Numbered from the stretch's first letter, positions 29,373 through 38,952 are shown. The stretch: 64,000 nt of DNA from Desulfomonile sp963700305 (GCA_963700305.1 CAVOXB010000006.1:81999-145998); one strand, 5' to 3'. The notes: a model not told the origin generated them from the sequence alone. A program made the numbers and translations.

Positions 29373-32099
29373 ATGTCCGACGGTAAATTCATCAAAGATA
29401 AGGTTAATGAAAGACTTGTGTCTTCTGTTGAGGCCGGACCTCGAGGACTGGAATTTCGCCGGCTTTTTACAAAGGCAGGTCAGGACCCGTTGGACGCTGT
29501 GGAGTGGCAAAAGCGCTCTGCCGTGATTCGAAATGACAAGGGTGAAATTGTCTTTGAGCAGCACGATGTTGAGGCGCCCGCATTCTGGTCGGACATGGCG
29601 CTGACTGTAGTGGTTTCACGCTATTTTCGCGGGACACTGGGAACACCCGAGAGAGAGACCAGCGTAAGAGACTTATTGCGCCGCGTGGTGGACACCATTG
29701 CTCAATGGGGAGTGGAGCAGGGATACTTCGCTTCCGAAGAAGACGGCAAGGTTTTTCGCGATGAATTGATGTTCCTGGTGCTCAATCAGAAAGCGTCGTT
29801 CAATAGCCCCGTATGGTTTAATGTTGGGGTGGACCCCGTCCCTCAGTGCTCAGCCTGTTTCATTCTAAGTGTCGAAGATACAATGGAATCCATTCTCCAC
29901 TGGTACACGCAGGAAGGGCGAATATTCAAGGGCGGGTCGGGTTCCGGCGTAAATGTTTCAAAACTAAGGTCTGCGCGGGAACCGTTAAGCGGGGGCGGTA
30001 CTGCTTCCGGGCCGTTGTCTTTTATGAAAGCGGCAGATGCGTCCGCTGGAGTGATCAAATCAGGAGGGCAAACCCGAAGAGCAGCCAAAATGGTAGTGCT
30101 CAATGTAGATCACCCCGATATTCTTGATTTTATACGATCCAAGGCATTGGAGGAGAAAAAAGTTCAAGCCCTGGTGAACGCGGGATACGACGGCTCCTTG
30201 GAAGGGGAAGCGTACTCCACCGTGGCGTTCCAGAATTCCAATCACTCGGTGAGGGTTACCGATGATTTTATGGCGGCAGTGGAAAAAGACAAAGACTGGC
30301 AAACCAGATTCGTGGTGTCCGGCGAAATTGCAGACACATACAGGGCGCGAGACGTCTTCGAGGAGATTGCCAGAGCCGCACATGAGTGCGGAGATCCGGG
30401 ACTTCAGTTCGACACCACAATAAATCAATGGCATACATGTCCTGCGACTGCTCCAATCAGGTCTTCAAATCCTTGCTCAGAGTACATGCATGTGGACGAT
30501 TCCGCGTGCAATCTTGCGTCCCTTAAACTCACAGCATTCATGGAAGGGGGCACTTTCAGGACCGAAGCTTTCCGCGATGCAGTCGACATCATAATAACTT
30601 CTCAGGATATACTTGTGGACAAAGCGAGTTATCCGACTCCCGCAATCACCCGGAATTCGAGGAACATGCGTGCGTTGGGGCTTGGGGTTGCCGATTTGGG
30701 AGCGCTGATTATGTCAATGGGGCTCCCTTATGACTCAGATGCGGGACGCAACTGGGCAGCGGCAATTGTATCAATTCTGGCAGGCGAGGCTTATACCCAG
30801 TCAGCGCGGCTGGCTGCTGTTAGGCGTCCTTTCGGCGAATTCCAAAAGAACAGAGAACCCATGTTGGGCGTTATCAAAGCGCACAGGGAACACGCATATA
30901 GGATAAAGGACGCTGGCGTGCCTGACGAAATTAGGGTGGAGGCGCGTGAAGTCTGGGATTCGGCCTTGGAACTGGGGGAAAAACACGGTTATTCCAATTG
31001 CCAGGTTACTGTGGTGGCGCCCACAGGAACGGTAGCATTCATGATGGACTGCGACACTACGGGCTTGGAACCGGAACTTGCCCTGGTAAAATACAAGACT
31101 CTTTCAGGTGGAGGCCGACTCAAAATAGCGAATCGGACCGTTTTTTCGGCCCTTGAGCGCCTTGGTTATTCTCCCGCGGCAATAAATCGTATTCTCCAGA
31201 GAATTGAAGAAACCGGCACAATCGAAGGAGCTCCGGAATTGCAGTCCGAGCACCTTCCGGTCTTTGATTGCGCGTTTCGACCTATCAATGGCAAAAGAAA
31301 CATCCAGCCGGAAGGTCACTTGAGGATGATGGCTGCGGTTCAGCCGTACATTTCCGGCGCGATCTCCAAGACGGCAAATCTTCCCGGTGATGCCACAGCT
31401 GCTGACATTCGCGAACTTTTCATGCTTGCGTGGCAACTGGGGCTCAAGTCAATTACGGTTTATAGAGATGGCTGCAAAGCAGTCCAGCCTATGACGACGT
31501 CTGCGGTTGCGTCCGGGGAGGAGCTGCAGCCGGTGCGTCGTCGCCTACCGGTGGACTGCAAAAGTGTTCGGCACAAATTCGAGATTGCAAGTCAAAAGGG
31601 CTACATTCATACAGGGTTCTACGATGACGGAAAAGTCGGGGAAATTTTCATACGCATGGCCAAAGAAGGCAGCACCATTTCAGGCCTTATGGACACAATT
31701 GCTACCTTGACGTCCATAGCGCTTCAATATGGTGTTCCGCTGGAAGCGCTCGTGAACAAATTCAGCCATGTTCGCTTTGAGCCCTCTGGTTTTACAAGTA
31801 ATCCAGATATTCCTATAGCCAAGTCGTTGACTGATTATATTTTCCGCTATCTCGGCACGCGTTTCCTCACCAAAGGGCAACAGATAATCGCAGGTTTGTT
31901 GCCTCCTTCTGAGGAAGACAGGGGAAGAACAGATCGCCGCGAGCTTGCCGAAACTGAATACAAAACTGCAGAGCATGTTGAACAAGGCTTTTATCCTCAA
32001 TCCGACGCGCCGGGCTGTCACTACTGCGGCGCGATAATGGTGAGAGACGGCTCCTGCTACAAATGCTTGAACTGCGGCGCCACCAGCGGATGCTCATAG
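29373..32099 (+). CDS. nrdJ: Adenosylcobalamin-dependent (class II) ribonucleotide reductase
   Basis: Reduces ribonucleotides to deoxyribonucleotides using B12 to form the Cys radical, in the presence or absence of oxygen. The 908 residues include the first active-site Cys (QCSACFILS), the substrate loop SGGGTASGPLSFM, the N-C-E catalytic set in NPCSEYM (near residue 366), VVAPTGTVAFMMDCDTTG, and a C-terminal zinc-ribbon extension CHYCGAIM...CLNCGATSGC. That tail is typical of the large bacterial NrdJ form. GGAGC precedes the ATG. No frameshift occurs, despite the length. Confidence 0.95.
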   Translation: MSDGKFIKDKVNERLVSSVEAGPRGLEFRRLFTKAGQDPLDAVEWQKRSAVIRNDKGEIVFEQHDVEAPAFWSDMALTVVVSRYFRGTLGTPERETSVRDLLRRVVDTIAQWGVEQGYFASEEDGKVFRDELMFLVLNQKASFNSPVWFNVGVDPVPQCSACFILSVEDTMESILHWYTQEGRIFKGGSGSGVNVSKLRSAREPLSGGGTASGPLSFMKAADASAGVIKSGGQTRRAAKMVVLNVDHPDILDFIRSKALEEKKVQALVNAGYDGSLEGEAYSTVAFQNSNHSVRVTDDFMAAVEKDKDWQTRFVVSGEIADTYRARDVFEEIARAAHECGDPGLQFDTTINQWHTCPATAPIRSSNPCSEYMHVDDSACNLASLKLTAFMEGGTFRTEAFRDAVDIIITSQDILVDKASYPTPAITRNSRNMRALGLGVADLGALIMSMGLPYDSDAGRNWAAAIVSILAGEAYTQSARLAAVRRPFGEFQKNREPMLGVIKAHREHAYRIKDAGVPDEIRVEAREVWDSALELGEKHGYSNCQVTVVAPTGTVAFMMDCDTTGLEPELALVKYKTLSGGGRLKIANRTVFSALERLGYSPAAINRILQRIEETGTIEGAPELQSEHLPVFDCAFRPINGKRNIQPEGHLRMMAAVQPYISGAISKTANLPGDATAADIRELFMLAWQLGLKSITVYRDGCKAVQPMTTSAVASGEELQPVRRRLPVDCKSVRHKFEIASQKGYIHTGFYDDGKVGEIFIRMAKEGSTISGLMDTIATLTSIALQYGVPLEALVNKFSHVRFEPSGFTSNPDIPIAKSLTDYIFRYLGTRFLTKGQQIIAGLLPPSEEDRGRTDRRELAETEYKTAEHVEQGFYPQSDAPGCHYCGAIMVRDGSCYKCLNCGATSGCS

Positions 32100-32292
32100 C
32101 ATTACGTGGTAAATTGTAGATTCGAACCGGCTTGTGAAAATGGCCTATTAGTGTTATTCTTAGCTAATATCGTAATCATTCAGTTGCGGCTGGGATGTGG
32201 TTGCTCCAGGCACTTCCAGGAAGAGATGCTTTCCCCGGATAAGTGAATGATTACCTATTGTTTTCTTATTCAATTGCTTTACGGAATGGTTC

Positions 32293-32796
32293 ATGAAGCT
32301 TCTTCTCAGTCTTTTGGCTGCTGCTGTTGTAATGGCTATGGTTCAGGGGTGCATTCCCGGCCTGAAAGGCTCAAGAAATCCTTCGAGCGGTCAAGATTTG
32401 AAAGCTCAAAGTGTTCCAGGTCAAAACAACTCAATGAGCCCTAAAAACCCTGTACCGCCGCTCGCTGACGGGAAAATCCCGAACCCAGGAACGGCTACAA
32501 TCAAAGAAGACCCATTGAATTCTCGATTGAAAGATGAGATCAACGACAGCGCTCTGAAGTTCGCAAAAAACATTCCGAATGTAAAACACGTCAAAACCTG
32601 CTATTCGCATATGTACGGCGAATGGAATTTGTACCTTTATGTGCCCCGAGGTAAGAAAATATCTTATCAGCAATTTCTGTGGAACAAGGAATCTCAAGAA
32701 TGGGAAACGGTCTATGGCAAGGGATTGACGCCCAGCCAGGTTGAATTCCACCTTAAGGGCGAAGTGGGCGACGAGAAGTGTTTTATTCTTAAATGA
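32293..32796 (+). CDS. Predicted lipoprotein
   Basis: 167 residues. Signal peptide LLLSLLAAAVVMAMVQGC with the lipobox VQGC. A Pro/Ser-rich linker (~40 residues) follows, then a conserved-looking globular part (SALKFAKNIPNVKHVKTCYS, WNLYLYVPRGKKISYQQFLW). Two further Cys may pair. No family recognised. Confidence 0.6.
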   Translation: MKLLLSLLAAAVVMAMVQGCIPGLKGSRNPSSGQDLKAQSVPGQNNSMSPKNPVPPLADGKIPNPGTATIKEDPLNSRLKDEINDSALKFAKNIPNVKHVKTCYSHMYGEWNLYLYVPRGKKISYQQFLWNKESQEWETVYGKGLTPSQVEFHLKGEVGDEKCFILK

Positions 32797-32882
32797 ATCG
32801 GCTATTTAAAACAATTTCATCCCAAAAACACCCCCGCCCAAAATCTCGAGTAAATTCACGCGATGAAATTATGGGTCAGGTA

Positions 32883-33461
32883 TTACTCACTCATCTCTTT
32901 TGAGTCCAACGTGGCGCCGATCGTCTTCATTTCATTTATCACGTAGTTTGCTACATCGCTCATACGCAAGATACCTATAAATCCCGTCGAATCTGTCACG
33001 AGTAACGAAGGATGGTTGCCCATGAGCATTCTGTGTATGGCCTCGCCAAGAGGCGCGTCCACGTCAATGTATTCGTTCTCCGAGGGAACCCTCATAATAT
33101 CTTTGACTTTATATTCTAATGCTTTTTCGCAACGCTCTTTTAGAGGCACATTCCACAATTCGTACTGTTCATAGATCGATTTTATGAACTCGGTCGGCAA
33201 TCCCAAACCAGACAGCTTCGGCAGGCGTCCAAAATCCTTATACTTCGGTTCCAAAGTCTGGAGGATGTCGTAATGCCTCAGGGTGCCGACTATCTTTTGC
33301 TTCTCGTCGTAGACCAGCACGATGCGAGGCCTATAGTCCCATCTTTGATACATTTTGCGGGTTGCTTCCATCGTTACCAGCGCCTCGTAGAGAGTTGCGC
33401 TTTCCGAGACAGTGGCACACTGATAAGCCGATAGGATCAGATCTCTTACTTTCGCCTCCAT
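32883..33461 (-). CDS. CBS-domain pair protein
   Basis: 192 residues made of two CBS motifs, usually adenosine-nucleotide sensors. The first runs from VRDLILSAYQCATV to IVGTLRHYDILQTL, the second from VKDIMRVPSENEYIDV to TGFIGILRMSDVANYV. A ~50-residue helical insert separates them. No enzyme domain is attached, so it probably regulates a partner. GGGGGC is the only ribosome-binding candidate. Confidence 0.8.
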   Translation of the reverse strand: MEAKVRDLILSAYQCATVSESATLYEALVTMEATRKMYQRWDYRPRIVLVYDEKQKIVGTLRHYDILQTLEPKYKDFGRLPKLSGLGLPTEFIKSIYEQYELWNVPLKERCEKALEYKVKDIMRVPSENEYIDVDAPLGEAIHRMLMGNHPSLLVTDSTGFIGILRMSDVANYVINEMKTIGATLDSKEMSE

Positions 33462-33678
33462 GATAATGCCCCCGGAAATGTGATAACTGACTTTGAATTA
33501 TTCTATCATTTCTGACTGATAAAGTGCTGAATTTTTCGGCTGCTCATTATGGTTCTACTAATGCTGTATGGGAATTAGAACTTCGTAAGAATCTGAAGAA
33601 TCTGGATGTCATTGCGGCTGGGGAAGACCTGAAGCAACAAAATGTTCGCGATATTGAATTTTAAAAAATGCGTGGATT

Positions 33679-34167
33679 TCACAATTTTCCAGCTTTCTTA
33701 AGAATTGCAAGAATCCTGCGCCTCATGAAGTCTGACAGGTCTGATCTGAATTTTACGGGTCTTCCAATGCCGTCCAGATCCCACGGATAAGTAAGCGTGA
33801 AAGAGGTTCCAGCCGGCCAGACTCTGTAAGTTGCTCCTATTATTATCAAGTCATCAATTTTTTCTGAATCCGTCTCGATACCGTACATCCCTGGGGCACC
33901 GCTGAAAATTCGGTCCTGCTCTGCCCTGCGACCGGCTACAAGCTGAGGATATTTCTCTCGGAACTCGCTAAGTTGCTCTTGAAGCTCGCGATCCATCCGC
34001 TTTCCCTGATAATAATGCTTAGAAAAAGCAAAATGCCCGATTTCCGTATCAGGGTCTGGGACGAGTAGAGCGGACGCCACAGCCAGGTCAACTACTCGGC
34101 TGAAATATATTCTGTTCTTGTCCTCATCTGCCAGCCTATCTACCGGATGGATGACAGATTCGTTCAT
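33679..34167 (-). CDS. Conserved-looking hypothetical protein
   Basis: 162 residues, unrecognised. The start at 34167 overlaps the upstream gene's stop as ATGA, so the two are probably translationally coupled. The longer frame to 34239 is the antisense-free overlap of the neighbour and has no start signal. Features: VVDLAVASALLVPDPDTEIG, HYYQGKRMDRELQEQLSEFR, and a basic C-terminus DFMRRRILAILKKAGKL. No signal peptide. Confidence 0.55.
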   Translation of the reverse strand: MNESVIHPVDRLADEDKNRIYFSRVVDLAVASALLVPDPDTEIGHFAFSKHYYQGKRMDRELQEQLSEFREKYPQLVAGRRAEQDRIFSGAPGMYGIETDSEKIDDLIIIGATYRVWPAGTSFTLTYPWDLDGIGRPVKFRSDLSDFMRRRILAILKKAGKL

Positions 34168-34463
34168 TTTTTTCGTCGTGGAAAGCTCCTTGCTTCGACG
34201 GGATCGATTTTGTCGAGAATCGGGGACACAATCGGACAAGTGATGGGGCTCAAAATTGCCAGAGGAATGTCCAAAAGGTATGCCAGACCGTCCTCAATGA
34301 TGGCCAGGGCCGGTTTGGGCGCTTTGCAGACCACCTGGCATTTGTTCTTCGTGTTGTATAACGTAACCGTTCGATTGACCGCTTCAGAACCGCCATTCGC
34401 ACAGGCATATGAGCAGACGAACATCAGTAAGAGCACAGCCACGAAAATCCCGCGGATTTTCAT
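34164..34463 (-). CDS. Small exported hypothetical protein
   Basis: 99 residues. Signal peptide IRGIFVAVLLLMFVCSYACA, then a region with a Cys pair (KCQVVCKAP), a hydrophobic stretch (LLDIPLAILSPITCPIVSPI) and a basic C-terminus. It is the first gene of a two-gene unit with the ATGA-coupled gene. AGGAGGT lies just upstream of the ATG. Function unknown. Confidence 0.55.
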   Translation of the reverse strand: MKIRGIFVAVLLLMFVCSYACANGGSEAVNRTVTLYNTKNKCQVVCKAPKPALAIIEDGLAYLLDIPLAILSPITCPIVSPILDKIDPVEARSFPRRKK

Positions 34464-34761
34464 TGAATCTTACCTCCTGAAAAACTAAGCTCATGGAATT
34501 AATAAAATTATATCATACAAAAGGCCCGTAAGCAAATTGGCCGATAGTTTCACGCACTGGCGAAAAATCAAGGCTTGACCTAATATGAAATTGCGAGATC
34601 AAGAGGTGGTTGGACTCTAAGCATTAAGTTATCCGGTGCTATCCGTTCTCGGATGTCTGTGGCTCCAATGGACTGTAACCATTCAGATATGCGGGGCCGA
34701 TAGTCTGTGAGTCAAGGGTTCGACGTTGGGAGAACCATACCGGTCACGCCATAGGCGTGAT

Positions 34762-34818
34762 CGTCACCCCGGCGAAAGCCGGGGTCCAGGCTGGATTCCG
34801 GCTTTCGCCGGAATGACG
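34762..34818 (+). repeat. Interspersed repeat, family D copy 2
   Basis: Starts CGTCACCCCGGCGAAAGCCG and ends CTTTCGCCGGAATGACG. It carries two hairpins (CCCCGGC/GCCGGGG and TTCCGGC/GCCGGAA). Same family as 8665-8754 and as the inserts in the two E elements near 48.1 and 50.0 kb. Confidence 0.75.
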
Positions 34819-34902
34819 GCCAGAAAGGTGCGTCGAACGCAATGCCATCGTTTGTTCACACCCCCGCGCAACTGGAGGCTCACATTGGACTGGAAATTTT
34901 CG

Positions 34903-34931
34903 TTGACAGGATGAGAATCCAGAGATAATAT
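34903..34931 (+). promoter_or_regulatory. Sigma-70-type promoter for prs
   Basis: Perfect -35 TTGACA (34903-34908). The -10 is either GATAAT (34924-34929, 15-bp spacer) or TAATAT (34926-34931, 17-bp spacer). About 50 bases before the prs ATG. Confidence 0.55.
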
Positions 34932-34977
34932 CAGTAGTTTGACAAATCACCGATCTACCTTGAAAGAGGAATCTTCC

Positions 34978-35923
34978 ATGAGGGTAGGACTCAAGATATT
35001 TACGGGAAACGCAAACCCGAACCTGGCGCTGGCAATCACCAGATATATGGGCATTCCTCTGGGCGCTGCCATGGTCTCATCTTTCAGCGACGGAGAAATA
35101 CAGGTGGAATTTCGTGAGAATGTCAGGGGTATGGATGTATTCGTCATTCAATCCACCTGCAAACCTGTGAATGACAGTATCATGGAACTCCTCGTCATGA
35201 TCGATGCTCTGAAAAGGGCATCAGCAAGCCGGGTCACTGCCGTTATGCCCTATTACGGGTACGCTTCGCCAAGACCGTAAAGTCGCGAGTCGCGCGCCCA
35301 TTACGGCTAAGCTCATCGCAGATATCATAACGGCCGCGGGGGCAGATCGCGTCCTTACCCTGGACCTGCACGCGGGCCAAATTCAGGGCTTCTTCGATAT
35401 CCCCGTGGACCATCTTTATGCCCAGCCTATAATGGCGGATGCCATCAGGGCTGATCATCTTCCCAGCGAATGCACGGTCGTTTCACCGGATGCGGGGGGT
35501 GTCGAACGAGCAAGAGCATTTGCGAAGCGATTTGGAAGCAGCCTTGCTATCATAGACAAGCGGCGTAGCAAACCCAATGAATCGGAAGTTATGCACGTGA
35601 TCGGCGATGTCACAGATAAGGATGCAATATTGTTGGATGATATGGTCGACACCGCCGGTACTCTCTGTAAGGCGGCAACCGCTTTGCATAAGGCGGGAGC
35701 CCGCAATATATTCGCGTGCTGCACCCATGCGGTTCTCTCAGGTCAAGCTGTTGAAAAAATTAACGAGTCGGCAATAAAGAAACTGTACGTGACCGACACC
35801 ATACCTACCGAAGAGAAAAGAGCAAGATGTTCGAAGTTGCAGACTGAATCAGTTGCGCCTCTTCTCGGTGAAGCCATCAGCCGTATACATCGAGAGGTTT
35901 CCGTGTCGGAGCTTTTCGTGTAA
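34978..35923 (+). CDS. prs: Ribose-phosphate pyrophosphokinase (one frameshift)
   Basis: Makes PRPP from ribose 5-phosphate and ATP. Visible: KIFTGNANPNLALAIT, FSDGEIQVEFRENVRG, PYYGYARQDRK (catalytic flexible loop, restored across the break), DLHAGQIQGFFDIPVDHL, and the PRPP loop DDMVDTAGTL. One extra T at about 35263 splits the frame between PYYGYA and RQDRKVASRAPI. Joined length of about 315 residues is normal. AAAGAGGAATC precedes the ATG. rplY follows 75 bases later. Confidence 0.93.
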
Positions 35924-35998
35924 CAATAATATGTTGAAATCAGGTAGCGGCCGGGCACGCAACGAAAAAACCCGGCAAGAATCCTGCCGGAGGAAGAA

Positions 35999-36598
35999 AT
36001 GAATAGGATTACAGTTGCTGTTGATCAGCGAGACGAAACAGGAAAAGGGCCGGCTCGGCGTCTAAGGGCTGCGGGACAGATCCCGGCGATATTCTACGGA
36101 AGAAAAACGGACCCTATAAAACTGGCACTGAACGCACATGAATTCAGAAAATTACTTGAACAGGGGGGTAGCAACCCTTTGTTCGATCTCCGTATTGATG
36201 AGACGACGACTCGAAGCGCATTGCTGAAAGAAAGGCAAGTGAACCCCACAGACGGGAAAATACTGCACCTCGATTTCCATGAAGTCTTGATGGATGAAGT
36301 AGTTGAAGTAACTGTTCCTGTGGAATTTGAAGGGAAACCCATCGGAGTGGAAAAGGGTGGAGACTTCTTGATCGTCATGAGAGAAATTCGCGTGTCATGC
36401 CTCCCGGGCAATATTCCGGCAAAAATCGTTGTGGACGTGACAACGCTGGAATTGGGACACTCCATTCACGTGGGAGAAATAACGCTCCCTGAAGGAGTCA
36501 CACCGGATATGGAGGCCGGTATTGCCCTGGCATCGGTAACGGCGCCCAAGAAAGAGGAAGAAGAAGCTCCAGCCGAAGAACCGGAAAAAGCAGAGTAA
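35999..36598 (+). CDS. rplY: 50S ribosomal protein L25 (general stress protein Ctc form)
   Basis: 5S rRNA-binding ribosomal protein, long (Ctc/TL5) form of 199 residues. The N-terminal L25 domain has GKGPARRLRAAGQIPAIFYG. The C-terminal TL5 beta domain has LMDEVVEVTVPVEFEGKPIG, and an acidic Glu/Pro tail ends it. GAGGAAG precedes the ATG. prs-rplY (often followed by pth) is a common pair; no pth follows here. Confidence 0.93.
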   Translation: MNRITVAVDQRDETGKGPARRLRAAGQIPAIFYGRKTDPIKLALNAHEFRKLLEQGGSNPLFDLRIDETTTRSALLKERQVNPTDGKILHLDFHEVLMDEVVEVTVPVEFEGKPIGVEKGGDFLIVMREIRVSCLPGNIPAKIVVDVTTLELGHSIHVGEITLPEGVTPDMEAGIALASVTAPKKEEEEAPAEEPEKAE

Positions 36599-36634
36599 TA
36601 CCGATTCGCTTTCCAAACCAAGAATAATTGGGAG

Positions 36635-36657
36635 GGCCTTCCTACAAGAAGGTCTTC
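36635..36657 (+). terminator. Possible weak terminator after rplY
   Basis: GGCCTTC pairs with GAAGGTC (one G-T pair) around a 6-base loop 37 bases after the stop. Only TTCCT follows, so it is weak. Confidence 0.3.
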
Positions 36658-36840
36658 CTGATCCTTCCGTTGAAGGCAAATTCGCACAAAATCATATCGC
36701 GATTGGAATCCAAAGGATTCCTCTGATAGAGCCAAATCCTATATGTCCTGAATATCTCGCTCAGCCGTCTTCCTGAACAGGATGAAGCGGCTCCATGCTG
36801 TTCTGCAGCAGTTCTCGAAAGTAATCACAGATTGACTTCT

Positions 36841-36877
36841 GGGATTGCACTGCTGGCTTGCCCAGCAGTGCAATCCC
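36841..36877. repeat. Strong 16-bp perfect hairpin
   Basis: GGGATTGCACTGCTGG (36841-36856) and its exact complement (36862-36877) around CTTGC. No T-tract. It lies 25 bases from the E element at 36902. Confidence 0.6.
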
Positions 36878-36901
36878 ATTCCGAAAGAACTTTTGAGAAC
36901 A

Positions 36902-37029
36902 GCTATAGGGATTGCCAAAATTTATGACGTTTATCCGATGGTCGAACCCCAAAGACTTCGTGAGGGTCGGCGCTGCCGACCCACGGCCCGCTGCTACGCA
37001 ATCGGACAGAAATTTTGTCACTCACTCTA
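36902..37029. repeat. MITE-like element, family E copy 3
   Basis: The left arm GCTATAGGGATTGCCAAAAT and the right arm ending ATTTTGTCACTCACTC are imperfect inverted repeats about 128 bases end to end. The interior holds a perfect hairpin GGGTCGGC/GCCGACCC (36964-36982). Similar arms bound the elements at 48052-48204 and 49931-50072. Confidence 0.6.
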
Positions 37030-37040
37030 ATGGGGGCCTA

Positions 37041-38210
37041 TCATCCGTATACCCGCACGGCGCCGAACCCGAATCGTCCGCGGATTCGATCTATTGCCTC
37101 ATCTCGCTGTCTCCTGAGATGGCCCTTGGGATCGAAGAGATCTCCCTGGTCCACCGGTATGTCGATTCCAGAGAGCTTCACCCCAACTTGACGAATTCTC
37201 CCCCTTCTGCTCAACGTTTTTGCGAGCAGCTGATCAATACTTTTCAATATGTCACTGTTTCTGTTTGTGGGGCGGCTGATCGAAACAGATCTGCTTGTGT
37301 CTGTGAAATCAGAGTACCTCAATTTGAGTGTCACTGTAGAAGCGCCTTTTTTGTCGGCTCTGAGCCTTGCTGCCAATTTCTCGCCCAGCTCTCGAGCCAA
37401 TGATCTTATTATCCTGCGATCACTTGTATCCTTTTCGAGTGTACGTTCCTTGGAATAGGATTTTTGACTCCCCTCCGTGTCGACATTCACGGGACGACCA
37501 TCCATTCCAGCAGCGATTTCCACAAGTCGTTCACCCCATCGACCCAATGCCGAGCGCACCTCATTTTTCCCTGCGGCTACAAGATCGTAAATCGTGAGTA
37601 TTCCCTCCTGCCTGAGAATCTCATCGGCCTTTCTGCCGACACCAGGGATTTGACCAACCGGGAGATTTCCCAAAAAAAGCATAGCGTTGCGAGGCTCCAA
37701 ATATAGCAAACCGTTAGGTTTAGCGATTCCTGTGGCCAATTTCGCCCAGCATCTGCTGGAAGCCAAACCGCCTGAAACGTTTATTCCGAGAGAGGATCTG
37801 ATGCCGCAAAGTATCCTATGGGCGATTTCCCAGGGAGGGGCCTTATGCAATCTGAGTGTCCCGGTGAGGTCCATGTATCCTTCGTCAACGCTCGTGGCTT
37901 CCGTCAACGGCGAGTATTCCTCCATAATCCCGAACATCCGAGAAGAGAAAAGCTTATACATCTCGAAATTCGGGTGCAAGAACACCCCACCGGGGCATCT
38001 TCGTCTCGCATGGGCAACCGGCATAGCGGATCTGATTCCAAAGCGTCTGGCTTCATAAGATGCTGCAGACACAACTCCGCGGTCGCCTCCGCCCACTATA
38101 ACCGGTCGGCCCTTGAGTTCCGGATGCAGGGCCTGCTCAACAGAAGCGAAGAATGCGTCTGCATCTACATGAAGAATATATCGTGGCGGCATAGAATCCT
38201 GGATGCTCAC
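37041..38210 (-). CDS. dinB: DNA polymerase IV (Y family)
   Basis: Error-prone translesion polymerase. The 389 residues begin after a short leader with RYILHVDADAFFASVEQ (first metal Asp). The second catalytic box is SVDEGYMDLTG, with the metal Asp and Glu kept but Gly in place of the usual Ala. A little-finger domain follows. An internal QGDLFD near the C-terminus resembles the beta-clamp motif QxxLF. It starts with GTG overlapping the lexA stop (GTGA), so it should be co-transcribed with lexA and SOS-regulated; MPPRYI is an alternative start. Confidence 0.92.
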   Translation of the reverse strand: MSIQDSMPPRYILHVDADAFFASVEQALHPELKGRPVIVGGGDRGVVSAASYEARRFGIRSAMPVAHARRRCPGGVFLHPNFEMYKLFSSRMFGIMEEYSPLTEATSVDEGYMDLTGTLRLHKAPPWEIAHRILCGIRSSLGINVSGGLASSRCWAKLATGIAKPNGLLYLEPRNAMLFLGNLPVGQIPGVGRKADEILRQEGILTIYDLVAAGKNEVRSALGRWGERLVEIAAGMDGRPVNVDTEGSQKSYSKERTLEKDTSDRRIIRSLARELGEKLAARLRADKKGASTVTLKLRYSDFTDTSRSVSISRPTNRNSDILKSIDQLLAKTLSRRGRIRQVGVKLSGIDIPVDQGDLFDPKGHLRRQRDEAIDRIRGRFGFGAVRVYG

Positions 38211-38821
38211 TTTCCATATTTACGAAGGATCCCCACAACTACCCCTTGCACAACAACGTCCTCCTCGTCGTAGACCATCACAGGGTACGCTGGATTGGCC
38301 GGTTCCAGAAGTATTTTGCCGCGATCCCTGCGGTATCGTTTCAGTGTGGCCTCAGAGTTCCGAACCAATGCCACTACCATATCCCCATTTCTGGCTGACG
38401 GCCGCCTCTCAACTATGACGTAATCGCCGTCCAGGACGTGGTCGCCTTGCATTGAATCGCCCTTTACCATCAACACGTAAGTGTCGTACTTGCCGAGCAT
38501 ATCTGATGGAATTGCAATGGTCTCTTGGTCCTGGATGGCTTCCAGCGGTAGACCCGCGGCTATACGACCGGCGAGTGGCACTTCTATCGCTGATTTCAAT
38601 TCTCGTGCCGGTTCGCTGAGATCTATAGAGCGATTAGCGTTCCATTTCTTCCTGATGTAGCCCTTTTGTTCGAGTTTCTTCACGTGGGAGTGTATTGTCG
38701 ACGGAGACGAAAGACCTACACCGTGAGCAATTTCCTCGTAGCTGGGTGCGTGTCCGTGTTCCTCGACAAAACTCCTGATATAATCGAGCACCAGCTTCTG
38801 TTTTTTTGTTAGAGTCTGCAT
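38207..38821 (-). CDS. lexA: SOS repressor LexA
   Basis: Self-cleaving repressor of the DNA-damage regulon. An N-terminal winged helix (KKQKLVLDYIRSFVEEHGHA, PSYEEIAHGVGLSSPSTIHS) is followed by the cleavage site Ala84-Gly85 and the S24 peptidase dyad Ser123 (GDSMQGD) and Lys161. The 204 residues are complete. It overlaps dinB by 4 bases. I could not find a palindrome upstream that I would call an SOS box. The upstream region is interrupted by a family A repeat. Confidence 0.95.
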   Translation of the reverse strand: MQTLTKKQKLVLDYIRSFVEEHGHAPSYEEIAHGVGLSSPSTIHSHVKKLEQKGYIRKKWNANRSIDLSEPARELKSAIEVPLAGRIAAGLPLEAIQDQETIAIPSDMLGKYDTYVLMVKGDSMQGDHVLDGDYVIVERRPSARNGDMVVALVRNSEATLKRYRRDRGKILLEPANPAYPVMVYDEEDVVVQGVVVGILRKYGK

Positions 38822-38870
38822 GACTACGTCCCTGGTTGTTGGCGTGACAGTTCATTTATGCGATAAAAAT

Positions 38871-38952
38871 GTCATTGCGACGGGCGAGCGACTAGGCAAT
38901 CCCCCTATCGAACCGGCAACCAAATGAGATTCCTTCGCACGCTCGAAATGAC
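38871..38952. repeat. Palindromic repeat, family A copy 4
   Basis: Begins GTCATTGCGACGGGCGAGCG and ends GCTCGAAATGAC; interior CAACCAAATGAGATT is shared with the degenerate copy at 56448. Confidence 0.65.

Larger units (their letters stand above)
34464..34977. other. Intergenic region upstream of prs
   Basis: About 515 bases. It contains family D repeat copy 2 and the prs promoter candidate. The open frames at 34726-34950 on both strands are the repeat itself. Confidence 0.5.

Noticed and set aside
36761..37021. 86-aa minus-strand frame next to dinB
   Set aside because: Mostly composed of the E element and its hairpin; no ribosome-binding site.
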